NCBI GenBank assembly: GCA_903865895.1
Contig: CAIPLM010000277.1
Location: 1-45,786, forward strand
Direction: 5' to 3'
Length of the DNA stretch: 45,786 bases
DNA from: an uncultured Rhodospirillales bacterium
Lineage (GTDB): Bacteria > Pseudomonadota > Alphaproteobacteria > Acetobacterales > Acetobacteraceae
The position numbers were made by a program, and so were the translations under genes. Shown here in pieces: positions 41,764 to 45,786 of this stretch (the stretch's first letter is position 1; each line of letters begins with the position of its first letter). Under the pieces are notes generated by a model, which did not search any database, was not told where the DNA came from, and worked only from the letters and a program-made list of their open reading frames with translations.

Positions 41764-42972
41764 ATGACGTCAGTTGTCGTGGTGGGTGCCGGTCACGCGG
41801 CGATCCAGCTGGCGGCCTCATTGCGACAGGGCCGCTTCGACGGGCCGATTACCCTGATCGCCGACGAGGCTGGCCTGCCCTACCAGCGGCCGCCTTTGTC
41901 GAAGGCGTTTCTCGCCGGCCACATGGATGAGCCCGCGCTCGCCCTGCGGCCGGCGAATTTCTACGCGGCGCAGAATGTGACGGTGGTGGAGAACGACCCT
42001 GCCTCCGCCATCGATCGTGCTGGGCATGCGGTGGTCACCGCTTCAGGCGCGCGGATTGGCTACGGCCATCTGGTGCTCGCCACCGGCGCGGCCAACCGGG
42101 CGCTGCCGGTGCCCGGTGCCGATCTGCCGGGGGTGGTTGGCCTGCGCAGCCTCGCCGAGGCGCGGGGGATGAAGGCCATCCTTGGCGATCTCAAGCGCGT
42201 GGTGGTGATCGGCGCCGGCTTCATCGGCCTCGAATTCGCCGCCGTCGCCGCCGAGCGCGGCATCGCCGTCACCCTGATCGAGGCGGCGCCGCGCCCGCTG
42301 ATGCGTGGCGTCTCGGCCGTGATGTCGGACTATCTCGCCGCCGCCCATCGTGGCTGGGGCACGCGGCTGCTCACCGGCACGGGCGTTAGCGCCATCATCG
42401 GAACCACGCGCGCCGAGGGAGTCGAACTCTCCACCGGTGAGATTGTGCCGGCCGATCTCGTGCTGGTTGCTATCGGCGTGGTGCCCAATACCGGCCTCGC
42501 CGCGGCGGCGGGGCTGGAGGTCGGCAATGGCATCGTGGTCGATTCGCTGCTGGCGACCGCGGACCCGGCGATTTCCGCCATGGGCGATTGCGCGGCCTTT
42601 CCGATGGAAGGGCAGGGGCGCATCCGGCTCGAATCGGTGCAGAACGCCTCCGACCAGGCGCGCTGCCTTGCCGATCGCCTGCTCGGCAAGCCGGCGGCTT
42701 ATGCCAAGCTGCCGTGGTTCTGGTCGGACCAGGGGGCGCTGAAGCTGCAGATCGCCGGGCTTTCCGGCGGGCATGACCGCACAATTCTGCGCGGCGACCC
42801 GGCATCCGGCGCCTTCTCGGTGTTCTGCTACCAGGGAGAGCGGCTGCTGGCGGTGGAATCGCTGAACCGGGCGCCCGACCATATGGCTGCACGGCGTTTC
42901 CTTGCCGGCGCTGCCGCGGTGACGCCGGAGCAGGCGGCCGACCCGATGTTCGACTTGCGAACAGCGAATTAA
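41764..42972 (+). CDS. Ferredoxin reductase (FAD/NADH, putidaredoxin-reductase type)
   Basis: A 402-residue flavoprotein that transfers electrons from NADH to the ferredoxin. The FAD motif is VVVVGAGHAAIQLA with GAGHAA at 8-13, the NAD motif is VVVIGAGFIGLEFAA, and the second FAD segment is ISAMGDCAAFP. The C-terminal third matches the reductase C-terminal domain. It starts seven bases after the P450 stop and is the last gene of the operon. The order ferredoxin-P450-reductase keeps all redox partners in one unit. Confidence 0.95.
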   Translation: MTSVVVVGAGHAAIQLAASLRQGRFDGPITLIADEAGLPYQRPPLSKAFLAGHMDEPALALRPANFYAAQNVTVVENDPASAIDRAGHAVVTASGARIGYGHLVLATGAANRALPVPGADLPGVVGLRSLAEARGMKAILGDLKRVVVIGAGFIGLEFAAVAAERGIAVTLIEAAPRPLMRGVSAVMSDYLAAAHRGWGTRLLTGTGVSAIIGTTRAEGVELSTGEIVPADLVLVAIGVVPNTGLAAAAGLEVGNGIVVDSLLATADPAISAMGDCAAFPMEGQGRIRLESVQNASDQARCLADRLLGKPAAYAKLPWFWSDQGALKLQIAGLSGGHDRTILRGDPASGAFSVFCYQGERLLAVESLNRAPDHMAARRFLAGAAAVTPEQAADPMFDLRTAN

Positions 42973-43012
42973 TTCGTCACACGGAGTCGACAGCGGCTTG
43001 CTTCGCATGGCA

Positions 43013-43028
43013 GCATCGCTGACGATGC
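43013..43028. other. Short hairpin before the second Aap locus
   Basis: GCATCG (43013-43018) and CGATGC (43023-43028) flank a four-base loop in the 103-base gap after the reductase gene. No T-run follows. The gap holds no room for a binding-protein gene. Confidence 0.3.
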
Positions 43029-43075
43029 ATGCGCGCTGATCGGCCGCACACAGAACCAAGGGAACTCGCCTGCCA

Positions 43076-44284
43076 ATGTCCGGCGCAACCACCGACCCAC
43101 GCATGAACTCCCGTCGGCCGCCGTCGCGCGGGTTCGAACTGAGCTGGTCCGACCCGCGACTGCGCGCGTTGGTGTGGCAGGTCGTCATCATCGGCGGGGT
43201 CGCCGGGCTGATTTGGTACCTCGTCTCCAACACGATGACGAACCTCCAGGTGCGCCGCATCGCCACCGGCTTCGGCTTCCTCGATCGCGTTGCCGGCATC
43301 CCGATCGGCGAGCATTCCATCGACTACGATCCGGCGGTGCACTCCTATGGCCGTGCGATCTGGATCGGCGTGCTCAACACGCTGCGCGTCTCGGTGGTCG
43401 GCATCATTCTCTCCACCATTCTCGGAACGCTGGTGGGCATCGCCCGGCTATCGAAGAATTGGCTGCTGTCGCGGCTGGCGGCCGTCTATGTCGAGACGAT
43501 CCGCGACATTCCGCTGCTGTTGCAGCTGTTCTTTTGGTACGCGGTGGTGCAGGGCCTGCCGGCGCCACGCGCGTCGCTGCACCCGGTGGAGGGCGTGTTC
43601 CTCTCCAATCGCGGGATCAAGGTGCCGCTGCTGGAATGGCAGGATGCCCATAGCTGGGCGCTCGCCGCCTTCGTGCTCGGCTGGATCGGCACCGCCTCCT
43701 GGGCGCGCATGGCCACCCGCAAGCAGGAGGCCACCGGCATCCGTCCGCGCGTCTGGCCGGCGGGGCTCGCGCTGATGATCGGCTTTCCCGTGCTGGTGTG
43801 GGCCGCGCTTGGCGCGCCGTTCACGCTGGAAATGCCGGTGCTGCGCGGCTTCAACTTCGTCGGCGGCCTCACCATCAGCCCGGAATATGGCGCTCTCACT
43901 CTCGGCCTTGTCCTCTACACCGCCTCCTACACGGCGGAGATCGTGCGTTCCGGCATTCTCTCGGTGGCGACCGGCCAGTGGGAGGCGGCCGGCGCGCTTG
44001 GCCTGCGGCCGGGCTCGGTGATGCGGCTGATCGTGCTGCCCCAGGCGCTGCGGGTGATCATCCCGCCGATGACCAGCACCTATCTGAGCCTCGCCAAGAA
44101 CAGCTCGCTGGCGGTGGCGATCGGCTACCAGGACGTGGTGTCCATCATCAACACCATCCTCAACCAGACCGGCCAGGCGGTGGAGGGCATCGCGATGATC
44201 ATGCTGGTGTATCTCACCATCAGCGTGTCGATCAGTCTGTTCATGAACTGGTACAACGCGCGCATCGCGCTGGTGGAGCGCTGA
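43076..44284 (+). CDS. aapQ: Amino-acid ABC transporter permease (AapQ/BztB-like), locus 2
   Basis: A 402-residue permease of the general L-amino-acid transporter. The N-terminal helix is followed by RRIATGFGFLDRVAGIPIGE, the segment before the AapQ core; then RDIPLLLQLFFWYAVVQGLP, NFVGGLTISPEYGALTLGL and the EAA loop AAGALGLRPGSVMRLIVLPQA. It is closer to textbook AapQ than the copy at 20109-21212. Weak ribosome-binding site (AAGGGA) 12 bases before the ATG. It opens an operon with aapM and aapP, but no aapJ gene precedes it: the upstream gene is the ferredoxin reductase. Confidence 0.93.
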   Translation: MSGATTDPRMNSRRPPSRGFELSWSDPRLRALVWQVVIIGGVAGLIWYLVSNTMTNLQVRRIATGFGFLDRVAGIPIGEHSIDYDPAVHSYGRAIWIGVLNTLRVSVVGIILSTILGTLVGIARLSKNWLLSRLAAVYVETIRDIPLLLQLFFWYAVVQGLPAPRASLHPVEGVFLSNRGIKVPLLEWQDAHSWALAAFVLGWIGTASWARMATRKQEATGIRPRVWPAGLALMIGFPVLVWAALGAPFTLEMPVLRGFNFVGGLTISPEYGALTLGLVLYTASYTAEIVRSGILSVATGQWEAAGALGLRPGSVMRLIVLPQALRVIIPPMTSTYLSLAKNSSLAVAIGYQDVVSIINTILNQTGQAVEGIAMIMLVYLTISVSISLFMNWYNARIALVER

Positions 44285-44288
44285 GACG

Positions 44289-45425
44289 ATGAGCAGCACG
44301 ACGATCGGCGCATCCTCCGCCACGCGCACCCAGCCGCCGTTGCTGGTGGCCGGCCCCGTCGCCTGGATGCGGGCCAACCTGTTCAACTCATGGCTCTCGA
44401 CCGCCGTCACGCTGGCGCTGATCTACATCATCGCCCGCTCCCTGATCGGTTTCGTCGACTGGGCGTTCATCAACGCGGTCTGGACGGTGCCGAAATCGCC
44501 GCAGGGGGTGATCGACCCCTCGGACTGCCGCAACATCAAGGGCGTTGGTGCCTGCTGGGCGGTGATCGGCGATAAGTGGCGCTTCATCCTGTTCGGCCGC
44601 TATCCCTTCGACGAGCAGTGGCGGGCGGGCATCTGCATCGCGTTGTTCATCGGCCTGTTCGTGGTCTCCGCCATGCGCCGCTTCTGGCGCAAGGAGCTGG
44701 CGCTGATCTGGATCGCCACGCTGTTCGTCATCGGCGTGCTGATGTGGGGCGGCGTGCTCGGCCTCGCCTTCGTGCCGCAGGACAGCTGGGGCGGATTGCC
44801 GATGACGCTGATCCTGGCGACATTCGGCCTCGCGCTGGCCTTCCCGCTGGCGATTTTCGTCGCCCTTGGCCGACGCGCCACGACCCTGCCGGCGGTGCGC
44901 TGGCTGTGCATCGTCTATATCGAGCTGGTGCGCGGCGTACCGCTGATCTCCGTGCTGTTCATGGCCAGCGTGATGTTCCCGCTGTTCATGCCGGTGGGGC
45001 TGAACCCGGACAAACTGCTGCGCGCCCAGCTCGGCATCATCCTGTTCGGCGCCGCCTATCTCGCCGAGGTGATCCGCGGCGGGTTGCAGGCGCTACCCAA
45101 GGGCCAGTACGAGGCGGCCGACGCGCTCGGCCTCACCTATTGGCAGAAGATGCGGCTGATCATTCTGCCGCAGGCGCTGCGGATGGTGATCCCGCCGATG
45201 GTCAACAACTTCATCGGCTCCTTCAAGGATACCTCCCTGGTTCTCATCATCGGCATTTTTGACCTGCTGACCGCCGCCAAGGTGGCCCTCGCCGAGCCGG
45301 TGTGGCAGGGCTACAGCACCGAGGTCTACCTCGTGCTGGCGGTGATCTACTTCGTGTTTTGCTACTCCATGTCCCGCTACAGCCGCGGACTCGAGGCCGA
45401 ATTCGGCCGCTCCGTTCGGCGCTGA
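44289..45425 (+). CDS. aapM: Amino-acid ABC transporter permease (AapM/BztC-like), locus 2
   Basis: A 378-residue permease and partner of the AapQ-like protein. It has the AapM-type N-terminal part with FVDWAFINAVWTV and a Cys-containing loop (PSDCRNIKGVGACWAVI), then GVPLISVLFMASVMFPLFMP and the EAA loop ADALGLTYWQKMRLIILPQA. It starts four bases after aapQ, indicating coupled translation. The ATPase gene follows after 12 bases. Confidence 0.94.
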   Translation: MSSTTIGASSATRTQPPLLVAGPVAWMRANLFNSWLSTAVTLALIYIIARSLIGFVDWAFINAVWTVPKSPQGVIDPSDCRNIKGVGACWAVIGDKWRFILFGRYPFDEQWRAGICIALFIGLFVVSAMRRFWRKELALIWIATLFVIGVLMWGGVLGLAFVPQDSWGGLPMTLILATFGLALAFPLAIFVALGRRATTLPAVRWLCIVYIELVRGVPLISVLFMASVMFPLFMPVGLNPDKLLRAQLGIILFGAAYLAEVIRGGLQALPKGQYEAADALGLTYWQKMRLIILPQALRMVIPPMVNNFIGSFKDTSLVLIIGIFDLLTAAKVALAEPVWQGYSTEVYLVLAVIYFVFCYSMSRYSRGLEAEFGRSVRR

Positions 45426-45437
45426 AGGAACCCCATC

Positions 45438-45786
45438 ATGAGCCAAGCCGTCGCCACCGATACCCAGCCCGCCATCGTTCTCGACAAGGTGAACAAGTGG
45501 TTCGGCGCCCTGCACGTGCTGCGGGACGTCACGATTTCCGTCGGTCAGGGTGAGCGCGTGGTGGTCTGCGGCCCCTCGGGCTCCGGCAAGTCCACCATGA
45601 TCCGCTGCATCAACCGGCTGGAATCACATCAGGAAGGCCGCATCGTCGTCGACGGCACCGAGCTGACCGACGATCTCCGCGCGCTCGATACCATCCGGCG
45701 CGAGGTTGGCATGGTGTTCCAGTCCTTCAACCTGTTCCCGCACCTCACCATCCTTGAGAACTGCACGCTGGCGCCGATTTGGGTGC
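45438..45786 (+). CDS. aapP: Amino-acid ABC transporter ATPase (AapP-like), partial
   Basis: The first 116 residues of an amino-acid ABC transporter ATPase, cut by the window end. The Walker A motif is GPSGSGKST, preceded by LDKVNKWFGALHVLRDV, and the Q-loop is GMVFQSFNLFPHLTI. AAGGA lies before the ATG. It should power the AapQ/AapM permease of this locus and is the only AapP-type ATPase in the window, so it is the best candidate to power the ATPase-less aapJ-Q-M genes at 19063-22301 as well. That sharing is inference. Confidence 0.95.
   Translation, partial: MSQAVATDTQPAIVLDKVNKWFGALHVLRDVTISVGQGERVVVCGPSGSGKSTMIRCINRLESHQEGRIVVDGTELTDDLRALDTIRREVGMVFQSFNLFPHLTILENCTLAPIWV

Noticed and set aside
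42973-43075. Missing aapJ hidden before the second Aap locus
   Set aside because: The gap of 103 bases is far too short and shows only a small hairpin.
1-45786. CRISPR array, tRNA, rRNA, transposase or prophage genes
   Set aside because: No regularly spaced repeats, cloverleaf-like segments, DDE transposase or phage structural genes were recognised on reading the window.

Overview
The window reads as chromosomal DNA from a GC-rich alphaproteobacterium, most likely an acetic-acid-bacterium relative (Acetobacteraceae/Rhodospirillales). That placement is inferred from strong GC bias, gene content (Aap-type amino-acid ABC loci, CYP153 operon, PEP-CTERM proteins, UvrC/PepA/HolC/HU housekeeping genes) and a T/A-tract inverted repeat near both ends; no rRNA or other taxonomic marker is present. 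I see no tRNA, rRNA, CRISPR, transposase or phage gene. No gene-free stretch exceeds 300 bases.

Layout. 1-2400: an intergenic repeat, a glutathione S-transferase, a split two-gene chromate-type transporter and, divergently, tag. 2460-5554: operon of a gamma-glutamyltransferase-like enzyme, a rhodanese and a FAD amine/amino-acid oxidoreductase. 5551-11131: a dimethylformamidase-like large subunit followed by a glycosyltransferase-like/F5/8C fusion, divergent from two overlapping Gfo/Idh genes, the second lacking the catalytic motif. 11210-15393: complete polyamine-type ABC importer. 15536-17501: exported polysaccharide deacetylase and a Cys/Met-metabolism PLP enzyme. 17502-22301: aapJ-Q-M-like operon that ends in an oligopeptide-type binding protein instead of an ATPase. 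22521-25999: succinate-semialdehyde-type dehydrogenase, then murQ-nagA (cell-wall amino-sugar recycling). 26234-31656: HU protein, a PEP-CTERM protein behind a sigma-54-type promoter, tcuA-tcuB, and an unknown secreted protein with a structured leader. 31667-37765: uvrC, an isopenicillin-N-synthase-like dioxygenase, pepA and holC with a second repeat copy between them, and a PhyH-like dioxygenase. 38012-39960: choice-of-anchor A/PEP-CTERM protein and a protein with three AT-hooks. 40087-42972: self-contained CYP153 hydroxylase operon (ferredoxin, P450, ferredoxin reductase). 43076-45786: a second Aap locus, aapQ-M-P, with no binding protein and cut by the window end.

Together the genes suggest a heterotroph investing in uptake of amino acids, peptides and polyamines, recycling of peptidoglycan sugars, oxidation of tricarboxylates and medium-chain alkanes, and an exopolysaccharide-linked PEP-CTERM surface programme whose exosortase lies elsewhere. 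The most interesting points are the two complementary incomplete Aap systems, the sigma-54 signature before a PEP-CTERM gene, the formamidase-like/Gfo-Idh cluster, the gamma-glutamyltransferase-like enzyme without its glutamate-binding arginine, and the triple AT-hook protein. All functions are read from sequence alone; no database search was run.
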